From: Candidatus Thalassolituus haligoni
GTDB taxonomy: Bacteria > Pseudomonadota > Gammaproteobacteria > Pseudomonadales > Oceanobacteraceae
Assembly: GCF_041222825.1 (NCBI RefSeq)
Contig: NZ_CP139482.1
Location: forward strand, 2,139,001-2,203,000
Length of the DNA stretch: 64,000 nt
Direction of reading: 5' to 3'
A program made the translations under genes and the position numbers. Below, piece by piece: positions 42,765 to 51,723 of this stretch. The notes under the pieces are model-generated. The model was not told the origin of the DNA, did not search any database, and was given only the letters and a program-made list of their open reading frames with translations. Numbering within the stretch: the stretch's first letter is position 1; every line of letters begins with the position of its first letter.

Positions 42765-45700
42765 TCAGAAGAGATTTTTTTTGACGAGCAGCCCTTCTGG
42801 GGGATCGTCACAAACGAAGAAGTACGGGCACCGGGGGCAAGTTCGATTGGGATTCGGAGGGAAATCTCCAGACAGGATTTTGCCGACTGCTTCGCCAATC
42901 CGGTCGCGGCGATTATTGAGCATCTTCTGGCTCAAGGAGACCGGAGCGGCGACCTCATCGGTAAGGAAAACAAACTCCACTTCAGCATCCCGACCAGCCG
43001 CCAACTGGTATGCAGCAGCATCGAGTGACTCAGTAGCCTTAGAAGTCTGGCGACCGGTCCAGATGCGACGAACAACGACCCGACCGTCGCTCTTCTCAAC
43101 ATGGTCATCGGGCTTAACCACTATCTTCGCCGTTCCAATGTCGATTTTGAGGTCGCGCGGGGTGAGTGGTTTGTCGCCTTTGCGGAGGGCAATCAAAATA
43201 TCGAATAGCCTACGTCCAGCCGCCTTATAGTCTTCTGAATTTGGGTTCTCAGCCGGACCACGTGCCTGCCAGTGCTCATCAAAGTCGGGAGTCTCATTCG
43301 AAGGGTCGGTCAAGAGAGCGTCGATTGCACGTTGAACGGCGGCATGCATTTGCATGAAAGCGCTTTCCGTACGACGCCCTCCCAACTTGAGAACGTGAGT
43401 AAACAAGAAGCGTCGCGGACACCTGTCATAGAGGGTGAGCTGTGCCGGCGTCAGGGTAACCGTTTCCTCAAACTGGATGTCTACACGCCTTGGGGTCGTT
43501 TGGGATGCATCGGTTTTAACCAACGGCTCCTCAGTCCTCAGCGTATCGCCGAGGCGATCAATGAATGGTGACAACTTCTGGGATCGACCGCCTCGCTGCT
43601 TCGAGGGCGCGTATAGAAAGAGGCGATCTTCTGCACGGGATAAAGCGACAAAGAAGAGGCACTCCTGTTCTTCAACATGTCCGGGCTTAAGTGCATCGAG
43701 GCCCCGAATACCTTCCCCATCAATTAATCCATTTGGAGGCGGTAAGGCACGAATTTGATTAGCAGACTGAGGCAGTGAAGCGGCGGACAGCGAGGGCATA
43801 TGTACGGCTTTGAACTCAAGCCCCTTGCTCTTATGGATCGTTAATAGGCGGACGGCGTCAAGGGACTGAGCGGCGACCGGAAGGTCCCTCAAATCTCTCT
43901 CGTCCGACAAAATGACGAGTCGACGAATATGGTTCAGCAGATCTCCAATTGGGTAACCATGCCGTTCAATATACGTCGATCTTAGAAAATTTTGCAGTTG
44001 CCACAGTGCGATCGCAGGCAACGACTCATTTTCGGCCAGGCCATTTGCATACCGGGCAGCAAGGCGAGTGCGATCAAGGTAGATCGAAGCGAAAGCCCTC
44101 CAGGGCGTTAACTCGGGCGTAAGCCCCTGAAACGCTTTTGCAAGAGCGGCAAAGCCGCTAGCACCTTCGGAGGAGATGCCCTCACTTGCGGGAAGTATGT
44201 TGAGCCAGGCAAGTGGCTCCAGGGAAGAGGCATCAGCTAGGTCCTTTGCAGCAGCTTCAACGTCCGCCAACGGCACTGAAAATTCTGGAGTTGTCGCAAC
44301 CTTTACCAGTGCCATCGCCCGCGGGTCGACGAGGAGAGAAAGCAGTGAAAGCGCCTCTTTGGTTTCCGGCCGGTCGAACAAAGGCCCCAGAAACAGGACA
44401 GGTACACCTTGCGCTTCGAGGCAAGCGGCCACTTCAGCCAGCCTATCATTGGACTTACAAAGGACTGCCTGATTCATGTAGGTGATACCACTATCCTTGC
44501 AGGCATTGATCCGAGCAACAAGCTCATTCAGTTCGTCGTCTTTCGTGCCCACACTTACGAAAACGGGTTTTTGGCCGGATGAGCCTCGATGTGCTTCCGA
44601 TTGAAATCCAGTTTCCGCAGCTCTCATATCTGCACACGCAAATCTTGCGTATGCATCACAAACCTCTTGGACAGAACGGTAGTTAACCGTCAACCCCATC
44701 GCCTGCCCCCCGGGAAAGTCGTCGGTCTCAAACCGCACCATATTGAAGGATGATGCTCCACGAAAGCGATAAATCGACTGTTTGGCATCCCCCACAACCC
44801 ACAGTCCCTGTCCGTCAGGCTTCAACGCCTTCAACAACCGGACACTTGCGCGATTGACATCCTGGTACTCGTCTACAAGGACATGAGAGTAACGTGAGCA
44901 TAACTGCCCACGCACATCTGCGTCAGTCTCGATAAGCCTCACGGTACGGGATACCAGGTCGCCGAAATCGACCGCACCACGCTCGGCTTTAAGCGTCTCA
45001 TATGCCTCATATACCTCAGCAATTTCTAAACACTTCTCGCCATGAATCCGTTCTTCATCGGTTTGAGCTGTGTCGTATGTCGATTGAGCAAGTATTTTAT
45101 AATCTTGATCACCGACCACCTCGTCTTTGGCACGGGAAATTGCAGCTAGCAGGTCCCTCAAAACATCTGTTGGATCACGCAGCTCCCTAAAATGTCGGAG
45201 GTTCAGCCGAATAAACTCATTCTCGACCAAGGCGACAGCTTCGGCGGTATCAAGTAGCCTCAGTTCAGCCGGCAGTGAGGCTCGCTCATGAAATCGCCGA
45301 AGAATGTCTAGCCCGAATGAGTGAAAGGTCCCGATGGTCAGCTCTCCGGCTGCTTCTGGCCAGGCGGACATCGCCCGGTCAGTCATTTCACCAGCAGCTT
45401 TATTTGAAAATGTCAGAACAAGAATGGAAGATGGTTTAACAGCAGAATTCCTAAGTTCCTCCAACCGACCGATGAGCGTCTGGGTTTTCCCCGTGCCGGG
45501 CCCTGCCCGCAGAAGCAGCGGTCCACCACGGTGGCGTGCAGCACGTTTTTGTGCGTCATTTAATGGTTTCGGCGGATCGCCCTCTGAAACCTGCGATTTA
45601 ATTGTGGGAAGCCAGATTGCATCAAATATTTGAACCGCGACCATGTCATAAGGTGCTCGAAGCCTTTCCGCTATCGCCTGAGCTGAGAGTCCTTCTTCGA

Positions 45701-46148
45701 GATACCAGCGCCGAGCGAGCGCTCGTGGAAACAGAAATTCGCGCGCAAAGAGGTCCATTTGTACTTCCTGCCGAGCTTTTCGACTGTAATCAACCGCTCG
45801 TTCGGCACCGGATGCACCGCCGTCCGATGGACGGGTAGGATCAATCTCTACACTCGACGTGATTTCAGTGTGTCCACCGAGCTCGGCATGTCCAATTTCA
45901 TGAGCAACGAAAAATGCATCCAGAAATACATCGCCTGTACGTTCGTGACGAATGGTTCCGGCAGGGTCAAAAAGGGCTCGACCACCATTGAGCATCGCGT
46001 GTCCTGCCGGATACCCCCGAACCTCGATATCCCGCCTCCCAGCTTCCGCCAAGACAAACTTATATGACTGTGCTGGATCATATCCAGCACAGAGGAGCTC
46101 ATCATGCAGCGCGGCTGCACGCTGTCGTGCGAATTCAACTATGTCCAT
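42765..46148 (-). CDS. ImmA/IrrE metallopeptidase-UvrD helicase-nuclease fusion
   Basis: A 1127-residue, three-part protein. Residues 1-185: ImmA/IrrE-type zinc peptidase with H83-E-I-G-H87 and a later Glu-containing helix ([14 protein letters not shown]). Residues 195-870: UvrD/PcrA-type superfamily 1 helicase with AGPGTGKT (215-222), [53 protein letters not shown] and [13 protein letters not shown]-terminus: a PD-(D/E)XK AddB-like segment with an iron-sulphur pattern, one Cys in [10 protein letters not shown] and three in [10 protein letters not shown] (1104, 1107, 1113). ImmA/IrrE peptidases usually cleave repressors; one lies directly upstream, with which the start overlaps by 14 bases. 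Confidence 0.88.
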   Translation of the reverse strand: MDIVEFARQRAAALHDELLCAGYDPAQSYKFVLAEAGRRDIEVRGYPAGHAMLNGGRALFDPAGTIRHERTGDVFLDAFFVAHEIGHAELGGHTEITSSVEIDPTRPSDGGASGAERAVDYSRKARQEVQMDLFAREFLFPRALARRWYLEEGLSAQAIAERLRAPYDMVAVQIFDAIWLPTIKSQVSEGDPPKPLNDAQKRAARHRGGPLLLRAGPGTGKTQTLIGRLEELRNSAVKPSSILVLTFSNKAAGEMTDRAMSAWPEAAGELTIGTFHSFGLDILRRFHERASLPAELRLLDTAEAVALVENEFIRLNLRHFRELRDPTDVLRDLLAAISRAKDEVVGDQDYKILAQSTYDTAQTDEERIHGEKCLEIAEVYEAYETLKAERGAVDFGDLVSRTVRLIETDADVRGQLCSRYSHVLVDEYQDVNRASVRLLKALKPDGQGLWVVGDAKQSIYRFRGASSFNMVRFETDDFPGGQAMGLTVNYRSVQEVCDAYARFACADMRAAETGFQSEAHRGSSGQKPVFVSVGTKDDELNELVARINACKDSGITYMNQAVLCKSNDRLAEVAACLEAQGVPVLFLGPLFDRPETKEALSLLSLLVDPRAMALVKVATTPEFSVPLADVEAAAKDLADASSLEPLAWLNILPASEGISSEGASGFAALAKAFQGLTPELTPWRAFASIYLDRTRLAARYANGLAENESLPAIALWQLQNFLRSTYIERHGYPIGDLLNHIRRLVILSDERDLRDLPVAAQSLDAVRLLTIHKSKGLEFKAVHMPSLSAASLPQSANQIRALPPPNGLIDGEGIRGLDALKPGHVEEQECLFFVALSRAEDRLFLYAPSKQRGGRSQKLSPFIDRLGDTLRTEEPLVKTDASQTTPRRVDIQFEETVTLTPAQLTLYDRCPRRFLFTHVLKLGGRRTESAFMQMHAAVQRAIDALLTDPSNETPDFDEHWQARGPAENPNSEDYKAAGRRLFDILIALRKGDKPLTPRDLKIDIGTAKIVVKPDDHVEKSDGRVVVRRIWTGRQTSKATESLDAAAYQLAAGRDAEVEFVFLTDEVAAPVSLSQKMLNNRRDRIGEAVGKILSGDFPPNPNRTCPRCPYFFVCDDPPEGLLVKKNLF

Positions 46149-46701
46149 CTAATTGACAAAAACGATCCAGTGCGTGTCCTTCCTGATCCGTAAAGGCGAG
46201 ACTGTCAAGAAACTCATCGTACTCGAGAACAACTCCTTCGTTTGGCTTTCCATCGGCCTTGAAAGCAAAACCAGTGTTCGTTCGAGGTTGACTTCGCAAG
46301 AAGTCAACCAAAACATGAACCGCAACACCCAGTTCGCGGGCTAAACCTGTTACAACTGGCTCTGGTATTGAGCCAAGCCGAACTTTGCGGTCGCGAAAAC
46401 CAGCAAAAAAATCTCTAGGCAACCCAACTTTCCGAGCTAGGGATCGGAGTTCATCACCAGCAAGTGCTGCTTCAACACGATTATGGTCAGGCGCTGTTGC
46501 AGAAGTTAAATGCCTTGTTTCCAACTGTATGCTTGCCAAATTATTACGAGCATCCGCCAGTGCCAACTCATGGTAAAGATCTGTCAACTCCAGTGCCAAG
46601 CTCGGGTATCTGTCGATATAGCTCTTAAGAACCGAATGATCCAGCAGTTCTTCCATTATGAACTCATCGAGTATGTCGTCAAAGTTAATATTGTTAGTCA
46701 T
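46135..46701 (-). CDS. HTH/anti-sigma-like regulatory partner protein
   Basis: About 188 residues from the ATG at 46701. The middle ([51 protein letters not shown]) resembles an XRE-type helix-turn-helix; the N-terminal 60 residues are acidic and helical. The start overlaps the sigma-like gene and the stop overlaps the peptidase-helicase gene, so the three are co-translated. By position it could be a repressor or anti-sigma factor and a substrate of the ImmA/IrrE domain encoded next; this is inference. Confidence 0.6.
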   Translation of the reverse strand: MTNNINFDDILDEFIMEELLDHSVLKSYIDRYPSLALELTDLYHELALADARNNLASIQLETRHLTSATAPDHNRVEAALAGDELRSLARKVGLPRDFFAGFRDRKVRLGSIPEPVVTGLARELGVAVHVLVDFLRSQPRTNTGFAFKADGKPNEGVVLEYDEFLDSLAFTDQEGHALDRFCQLDGHS

Positions 46702-47521
46702 TTTCAACCTCTATGCAGAGACGTTCACGTATGCTTTGATAAGCACGTTTACGCATCGCTCGAACTGTTTTTGGTGTACGTCCAAGTAGCTTCGCAATCG
46801 TTTCTACTTCTGGATTTTCACTTTGGTCAGGATAGCCAGCTTCTTCCAGATCAACGAGCCTTCTTTCATCCTCTGGGAGAGAGCCAATCGCAGCACGTAA
46901 CTGAAACCGGTAAGTAAACTCCTCTTCTTGTGTCATATTATCTGGCCGATACCGGTCCAGACTTTCCTCTACTTCTTTCGTTACCTCGCCACTTTCATCA
47001 TATTCGATTGGAGTCAACGGGTTGTATTTGGAAAACATACTACGAAAAGCACTATCACGCAGCTTCGCTACGACACGATCAAATACCACCTCGTAAATAT
47101 CTAACTTTTCCTCGTACTTTGATCTGTCGCGAAGCAGGAGCTTCACAACACGCTCAAGAACATGTTCCTGAAGATCAGCATATGTGCCAACCTCTGCAAC
47201 AGTGCCGTTCGCACGAACTTCCTTCGCCGGACACGCTTGACGGATTCGTCGCTCAAGCAACGGGTAAAGTACATTAAATTGTGCGTCCGAGTTTTGGTGT
47301 TTCGTTTGCCTAACCAAATGAACTAAAATTTCTGAAGGCATGTAATCTTGTGAACGTCTATCAGTAACGCGTGCACGGTCTGCAAGCAATTCAAATGGCA
47401 CGGCCGCGCATTCGGCCAGCATGGTCTCAATCGGCTGCCGGCGATAATACCGTTCACCATTCTGCTTAATCTTACGCAAAGGTGGGATTTCTTTTGTTTC
47501 ACTCACTATCTCTACATCCAT
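46694..47521 (-). CDS. Sigma-70-like factor with region 4 HTH
   Basis: A 275-residue protein, first gene of operon B. The C-terminus is a sigma region 4-type domain (LPEDERRLVDLEEAGYPDQSENPEVETIAKLLGRTPKTVRAMRKRAYQSIRERL), preceded by a helical region-2-like part (YPLLERRIRQACPAKEV and YEVVFDRVVAKL). It could direct RNA polymerase to the operon's own promoter. A clear promoter was not recognised in 47522-47622. It is less typical than ECF sigma factors, so a role as a diverged DNA-binding regulator is possible. Confidence 0.65.
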   Translation of the reverse strand: MDVEIVSETKEIPPLRKIKQNGERYYRRQPIETMLAECAAVPFELLADRARVTDRRSQDYMPSEILVHLVRQTKHQNSDAQFNVLYPLLERRIRQACPAKEVRANGTVAEVGTYADLQEHVLERVVKLLLRDRSKYEEKLDIYEVVFDRVVAKLRDSAFRSMFSKYNPLTPIEYDESGEVTKEVEESLDRYRPDNMTQEEEFTYRFQLRAAIGSLPEDERRLVDLEEAGYPDQSENPEVETIAKLLGRTPKTVRAMRKRAYQSIRERLCIEVEND

Positions 47522-47622
47522 ACCAGAAGTTTTAATTAACCCAATTTTTGAACCGAATAGACTTCGCCATTATCAACACGCCATTGTGACCACATGTTAT
47601 CTGTTCAGCATCGACAGTAATC

Positions 47623-48660
47623 CTATCCGAGGGATTCCTGCAATTGTACTAGACGCCCATGAAGTACTGCTTTTTCTTCAGCAATTTCTTTATTCTCAGT
47701 TTCAAGACGATCTGCATAATCACGAATCTCCTGAAAATCCGTTTTAATACCCTCTAAAGTCACGCTTTTGAATGCTAGCTGTTCTTTCAGGCCCTGAACT
47801 TGAGCCATTAACTGGCTGATATTTCGATCAAATTCGATAACCTCTTTGTTCTTGGCGCCACATTCCGCTTCTAGTTCTTTGATCCGAGTACCTCCGGATT
47901 CCAGTTTGTGTCTTAGCTCCTGATTTTCATAAGCAACTTTTTCGGCCTGCCCCTGAGCGCTTTCATACCGAGATCGATAAGCTTCTTTTTCTTTCTGAGT
48001 CTGTGTCAGTTGCCTGGCCTGACCTTCAATCTGAGACTGTAGCTGCTTTAGCTGAGACTGAAACTGGCCTCTTTCAAGCTGGCGGTCCTCTGCCATTTTT
48101 TCCTGATAATGCTCAAAATGATCGCGCACCGTTCTGCCTTCATCCTTTAACTCAGAAACTGTTTCCTTTAGCTCCTGCGCACGGGCTTGCAGCGCATTAC
48201 GTTCGGACTCGGTCACCGCGAAGCGGGATTCTAAGCCGTTAAGCTCACCATTTAATTTGCTAGATTTAGTTTCAAGATCAGTGACTTGCTGCTTTAAGGT
48301 TCGTTCTCGACCCAAGGCTTCAGACAGCTCTTTTTGTGTGTCAGCGAGTGTGCGCTCAAGCGTCTGGACTCGGGATTGATAGTCCTTCTTCGCCTGCTCA
48401 ACCACTTCTTCTGATGCTTGCTGGATGCGATCGCGCAAGGATTTCACGGCACTGATAAGATCCGAAGGCAAGCCAGTATCAGACTCCTCAATGCTCAACT
48501 CAACATTGTTTCGCCATTGTTTTAGCAAGGGTGCAATTGTGCTTTTGCTACCCGTTCCGAGCTGCTCCCGAACGCGATCAATAGTGGGGTCGCTGCCTCG
48601 CGCCTTGACCGCTTCAGCAGCTCGACTGATGTCATAGTAAGTCACACCGGGTCGGGCCAT
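47623..48660 (-). CDS. KfrA-like DNA-binding coiled-coil protein (right copy)
   Basis: A 345-residue protein with the same N-domain as the left copy (VTYYDISRAAEAVKARGSDPTIDRVREQLGTGSKSTIAPLLKQWR) and a long coiled coil including TVRDHFEHYQEKMAEDRQLERGQFQ, a segment clearly conserved with the left copy (DIREHFEHYQQQIASDRQQERDQFQ). It points into the island, divergent from the recombinase at 48866. The promoter region carries spaced ATTATGT/ACATAAT arms and the CGATAA-N6-TTATCG palindrome. Expected role as for the left copy: DNA binding at island ends or autoregulation. Confidence 0.88.
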   Translation of the reverse strand: MARPGVTYYDISRAAEAVKARGSDPTIDRVREQLGTGSKSTIAPLLKQWRNNVELSIEESDTGLPSDLISAVKSLRDRIQQASEEVVEQAKKDYQSRVQTLERTLADTQKELSEALGRERTLKQQVTDLETKSSKLNGELNGLESRFAVTESERNALQARAQELKETVSELKDEGRTVRDHFEHYQEKMAEDRQLERGQFQSQLKQLQSQIEGQARQLTQTQKEKEAYRSRYESAQGQAEKVAYENQELRHKLESGGTRIKELEAECGAKNKEVIEFDRNISQLMAQVQGLKEQLAFKSVTLEGIKTDFQEIRDYADRLETENKEIAEEKAVLHGRLVQLQESLG

Positions 48661-48688
48661 TAGTTTTACCTGTGAGAATTTAGTACCG

Positions 48689-48717
48689 TATTATGTATTC
48701 CGTAATATAACATAATA
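48689..48717. promoter_or_regulatory. Putative KfrA operator (right)
   Basis: Arms TATTATGT / ACATAATA separated by 13 bases, 28 bases upstream of the right kfrA. The same heptamer arms form the 20-bp palindrome before the left kfrA, there with a 6-base gap. Confidence 0.55.
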
Positions 48718-48753
48718 TAACGATTATGAAAGTATAGTTGAGTTTGATTTTTA

Positions 48754-48783
48754 AACCCACGATAATCACCCTTATCGTGGGTT
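48754..48783. promoter_or_regulatory. 30-bp palindrome between kfrA and recombinase (right copy)
   Basis: Perfect 12-bp arms AACCCACGATAA / TTATCGTGGGTT around the spacer TCACCC. Equivalent in position and core to 16889-16922. No T-run follows on either strand, which speaks against a terminator and for a protein-binding or crossover site. Confidence 0.7.
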
Positions 48784-48865
48784 AGAGTAGAATCGTATAT
48801 ATTTGTCATGTACCACTGCAGTACAAACCCCGAATCTCAATGTATTCCGCTTATGGGAGCGATCA

Positions 48866-49873
48866 ATGACTGACAACCGTCCCTACCCAGAAAAACCGTT
48901 GCTTACTGTCGGTACAGACCTTCCTTCGCCAGGCGCGTCAGAAACCCTTCGACAATACCTCAGCGCTGCGACCTCGGAGAACACGCGCAAAGCCTATCGC
49001 TCTGCTATCAAGCAGTTCGAAAAATGGGGCGGCCGCTTGCCGACAGAACAACACTCGGTAATTGAATATTTGCTGGCGAAGGCGCCTACGTTGAGTGTTC
49101 GCACCCTGGATTTACATCTCACAGCTATGAGCCAATGGCATCGATACCAAGGCCTGTCAAACCCGATTGATACACCCCTTGTGCGTAAAACCATGGAAGG
49201 AATTAGACGTTCTCACGGCCAACCTAAACGTAAAGCCAAAGCGTTAAGGCTCGAGCATATCGCGACAATGGTCAGCCATCTCAGGCAGTTACCCTCCGCT
49301 AATAAGCGATGCCGAGATCTGGCGCTTGTCCTAACCGGTTTCTTCGGTGCCTTTCGGAGGAGTGAGCTGGTGTCCATTCGGGTTCAAGATTTGGTTTGGG
49401 AGCCTGAGGGCTTGGTTATCAGGATGCCGCGTTCAAAAACGGACCAGAACGCCTTGGGGCAAACGCGCGCCCTACCCTACGGCGCCCGCGAAGTTTGTGC
49501 GGCGATGGCAATAAAGGATTGGCTGGAGGTCGCAGAGATCAATTCTGGTCCGCTTTTCCGCCCGATCAATCGCTGGGATCAGATAAAAGATAAACCGCTA
49601 AGCGCGGGAGCGATCAATGCGCTTTTAAAAACACTGGGTACGTCGTGCGGTTTTGACTTTGTTCCAGAGTTAAGCAGCCACAGCTTTCGCAGGGGGCTTT
49701 CAACTTCGGCCGCAAGAGAGCGGATCGATTTTGAGTTGATCAAAAAACAAGGAGGCTGGAAAAGTGATGCCACAGTCTGGGAATACATCGATGAAGGCCA
49801 GCAGTTCAATAATAACGCAGCCGTAATACTCATGGAGAAAATGCATTTGTTGCTTGGTGGTGAGCAAGAATGA
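48866..49873 (+). CDS. Tyrosine recombinase, intact
   Basis: About 335 residues from the ATG at 48866 (GGGAG 6 bases upstream; upstream frame extension reads through the promoter). N-terminal SAM-like domain (TSENTRKAYRSAIKQFEKWGGRLP), catalytic Arg in GAFRRSELV, HxxR in HSFRRGLST, Trp in QGGWKSDATV and the Tyr in WEYIDEGQQF. It is homologous to the truncated copy at 13389-14300, and points out of the island. With the palindrome upstream as possible core site, it could have moved the island or part of it. Confidence 0.93.
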   Translation: MTDNRPYPEKPLLTVGTDLPSPGASETLRQYLSAATSENTRKAYRSAIKQFEKWGGRLPTEQHSVIEYLLAKAPTLSVRTLDLHLTAMSQWHRYQGLSNPIDTPLVRKTMEGIRRSHGQPKRKAKALRLEHIATMVSHLRQLPSANKRCRDLALVLTGFFGAFRRSELVSIRVQDLVWEPEGLVIRMPRSKTDQNALGQTRALPYGAREVCAAMAIKDWLEVAEINSGPLFRPINRWDQIKDKPLSAGAINALLKTLGTSCGFDFVPELSSHSFRRGLSTSAARERIDFELIKKQGGWKSDATVWEYIDEGQQFNNNAAVILMEKMHLLLGGEQE

Positions 49874-50256
49874 AAGGGTTAGTCGTCATTCCGGAAAAAT
49901 GAGCCCGAATTAACCAAACTCTTTGGTTTTAATTTTAATCGTCTATGATAATTTGAATGCGCTGTGAATTTAGTTAGGATCACCGCTGACTGCGCATGAG
50001 CCTTTCCCGTCGCCAAACAACAAAAAGGTCGGTGTGGCCTGAGGTGATCAGCGATAAGAGCAAACAACCGTCTTATCCTGTCAAATGCGTAGCTCCACGC
50101 GAATTGCGGCTACGGACAGGTTTTTGCCTCGATTGATCAGAGTTTTGCGCATTGACACAAATCGCTCAAGGCTGGCATTTACGCGTTGCAGAGCCACTGT
50201 CAGGCCTATGGATTGAACTACCTAGCTTAATTATCAGGGGCTCTTCCGTTAAGCAG
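49874..50256. other. Spacer between recombinase and blaI-like gene, no gene seen
   Basis: About 380 bases with no supportable ORF. GATAAGAGCAAACAACC at 50050 resembles AATAAGAGCAAATAGCC near 25872, downstream of the other intact recombinase; 11 bases are identical. Confidence 0.5.
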
Positions 50257-50295
50257 GCACACCAAAAACCGATTGGCAATCGGTTTTTGGTGTGC
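50257..50295. promoter_or_regulatory. BlaI-type operator overlapping the blaI promoter
   Basis: Perfect 18-bp arms GCACACCAAAAACCGATT / AATCGGTTTTTGGTGTGC around GGC. A -35-like TTGGTG (50287-50292) lies inside its right arm, 17 bp before a -10-like TATAAA (50310-50315), so a bound repressor would block the promoter. A variant is repeated at 51748-51786. Confidence 0.75.
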
Positions 50296-50333
50296 TACCG
50301 TAGCGCCCGTATAAATTCTGTGTGATTGATGTT

Positions 50334-50723
50334 ATGAATCTTGGCGAACTCGAAAAATTAGTGCTTCAGCATATTTGGGATACTGGCGAAGTGGATGCCA
50401 AACAAGTATTCGCACATTTTGAAAAAAATCGCGGCGGTACGCTGAATACCATCCAAAGCACGCTAGATCGCTTATTCAAAAAGGGTTTGTTGAGTCGAGA
50501 AAAACAGGGGCACGCTTACCTATACAAAGCTGCAATAAATCGCGGTGCTTTTATAGGGCAGCTAATCAATGATATCGCCAGTGACTTTGGCTCAACAAAA
50601 GACAGTCCTTTGCTCGCCGCCTTCTCCTCTCTGTCGTCGGATCTTGATAATGAACAGCTGGATGAACTCGAGCGACTGATAGAAGAAAAGCGTGCGGCTT
50701 CACGGGCTGGTGGCGTTAAATGA
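50334..50723 (+). CDS. BlaI/MecI/CopY-family repressor
   Basis: About 129 residues from the ATG at 50334 (MNLGELEKLVLQHIWDTG), the family's usual start; an in-frame GTG at 50322 adds four residues. The winged helix includes TLNTIQSTLDRLFKKGLLSREKQGHAYLYKA and a dimerisation tail follows. Such repressors are inactivated by cleavage through a partner M56 peptidase (BlaR1/MecR1) or, in CopY, by copper. The partner peptidase gene begins at once (overlap at 50720), and metal efflux genes follow, so a metal-triggered version is likely. Confidence 0.9.
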   Translation: MNLGELEKLVLQHIWDTGEVDAKQVFAHFEKNRGGTLNTIQSTLDRLFKKGLLSREKQGHAYLYKAAINRGAFIGQLINDIASDFGSTKDSPLLAAFSSLSSDLDNEQLDELERLIEEKRAASRAGGVK

Positions 50724-51685
50724 TTTTGGGCTATTGGGGGTTGAGCTTGAATATACTGTCAATTATTTTTGTCAGTCTTAGCGCGTCGCTGATTTTTATT
50801 AGCGTGACGATATATTTCATCTCGAATTCGCTTAACCGCTTTCAGGCTAATACCAAAATCGGTATTTTGTGGTGCATCGGTATTCTCCCCTGGGTTATCA
50901 GTTTATTCAGTGTTATTTTGCTCGTTCTCCCAGAATTGACGTCAAATAGCGGTACATGGTTTTCCACTTTTCTTCACTGGCATCACATTTACCAATTTGA
51001 AATTCTAAGCTGGCACGGCGCATCGATAGGTGTGTTTTGCATAGTTTTTTTTAGCGTATGCTTAACCAAGATCGTAAAAGCCGTTAAGGCCAATACGCAA
51101 CTTAATCAGCTCGATTTCTTTATACAGAATACTAATTCTAAGCAGGGCCTGACGGTGATCGAATCTGAGGAGTCGCGGGCGTTCACCTCAGGTCTTTTTA
51201 GCCCTAGGTCATATATTACAAGTGGTCTTAGCGCTCAGTTAACTTCACAAGAAGCAATCGTTGTGGCTGAGCATGAATTAGCGCATGCAAGGTCGTACGA
51301 TCCATTAAGAAAATATGGGTTTTCACTATTGGCTGCTTTTTTCCCGAAGTTTATTGCTCAACAGCTGAATAATGATTTTTCACTCGCCTTGGAGCAGGCC
51401 GCAGATGAATCTGTGTTATCTACGATGAGCGATGAAACGGTAATCGCTAAAACTCTGCTTAACGTTTTCAGTTTAGGTCAACGGTCTATAGGTTCGATGC
51501 CCTTGTCAAATTGCCATTTTTCTACCCATCCATTGACTTTACGCATTGAGTATCTCCTCAACGATAACAAAGGTCAGTCATTTCCGATCTTATTATTTTT
51601 TTCGTTTTCCATAGCGGCAGCCCTACTTAGCACGTTTTCTGTAGATCTACTTCATCACGCGCTTGAACGGCTATTTAGCCACTAA
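50720..51685 (+). CDS. BlaR1/MecR1-like M56 membrane metallopeptidase
   Basis: A 321-residue inner-membrane protein: membrane segments near 10-35, 45-70, 100-120 and 290-310, and the zinc site H185-E-L-A-H189 (VVAEHELAHARSYDPLRK) preceded by the M56 pattern AFTSGLFSPRSYITSGL. The C-terminal penicillin-sensor domain of BlaR1 is missing, so it must sense another signal, probably metal in the periplasm. It probably cleaves the BlaI-like repressor encoded just upstream and so opens the efflux operon downstream. Confidence 0.87.
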   Translation: MILGYWGLSLNILSIIFVSLSASLIFISVTIYFISNSLNRFQANTKIGILWCIGILPWVISLFSVILLVLPELTSNSGTWFSTFLHWHHIYQFEILSWHGASIGVFCIVFFSVCLTKIVKAVKANTQLNQLDFFIQNTNSKQGLTVIESEESRAFTSGLFSPRSYITSGLSAQLTSQEAIVVAEHELAHARSYDPLRKYGFSLLAAFFPKFIAQQLNNDFSLALEQAADESVLSTMSDETVIAKTLLNVFSLGQRSIGSMPLSNCHFSTHPLTLRIEYLLNDNKGQSFPILLFFSFSIAAALLSTFSVDLLHHALERLFSH

Positions 51686-51723
51686 ATCACCTATTTTAAC
51701 TTTACGCTTTTAAAGGAACGCTA

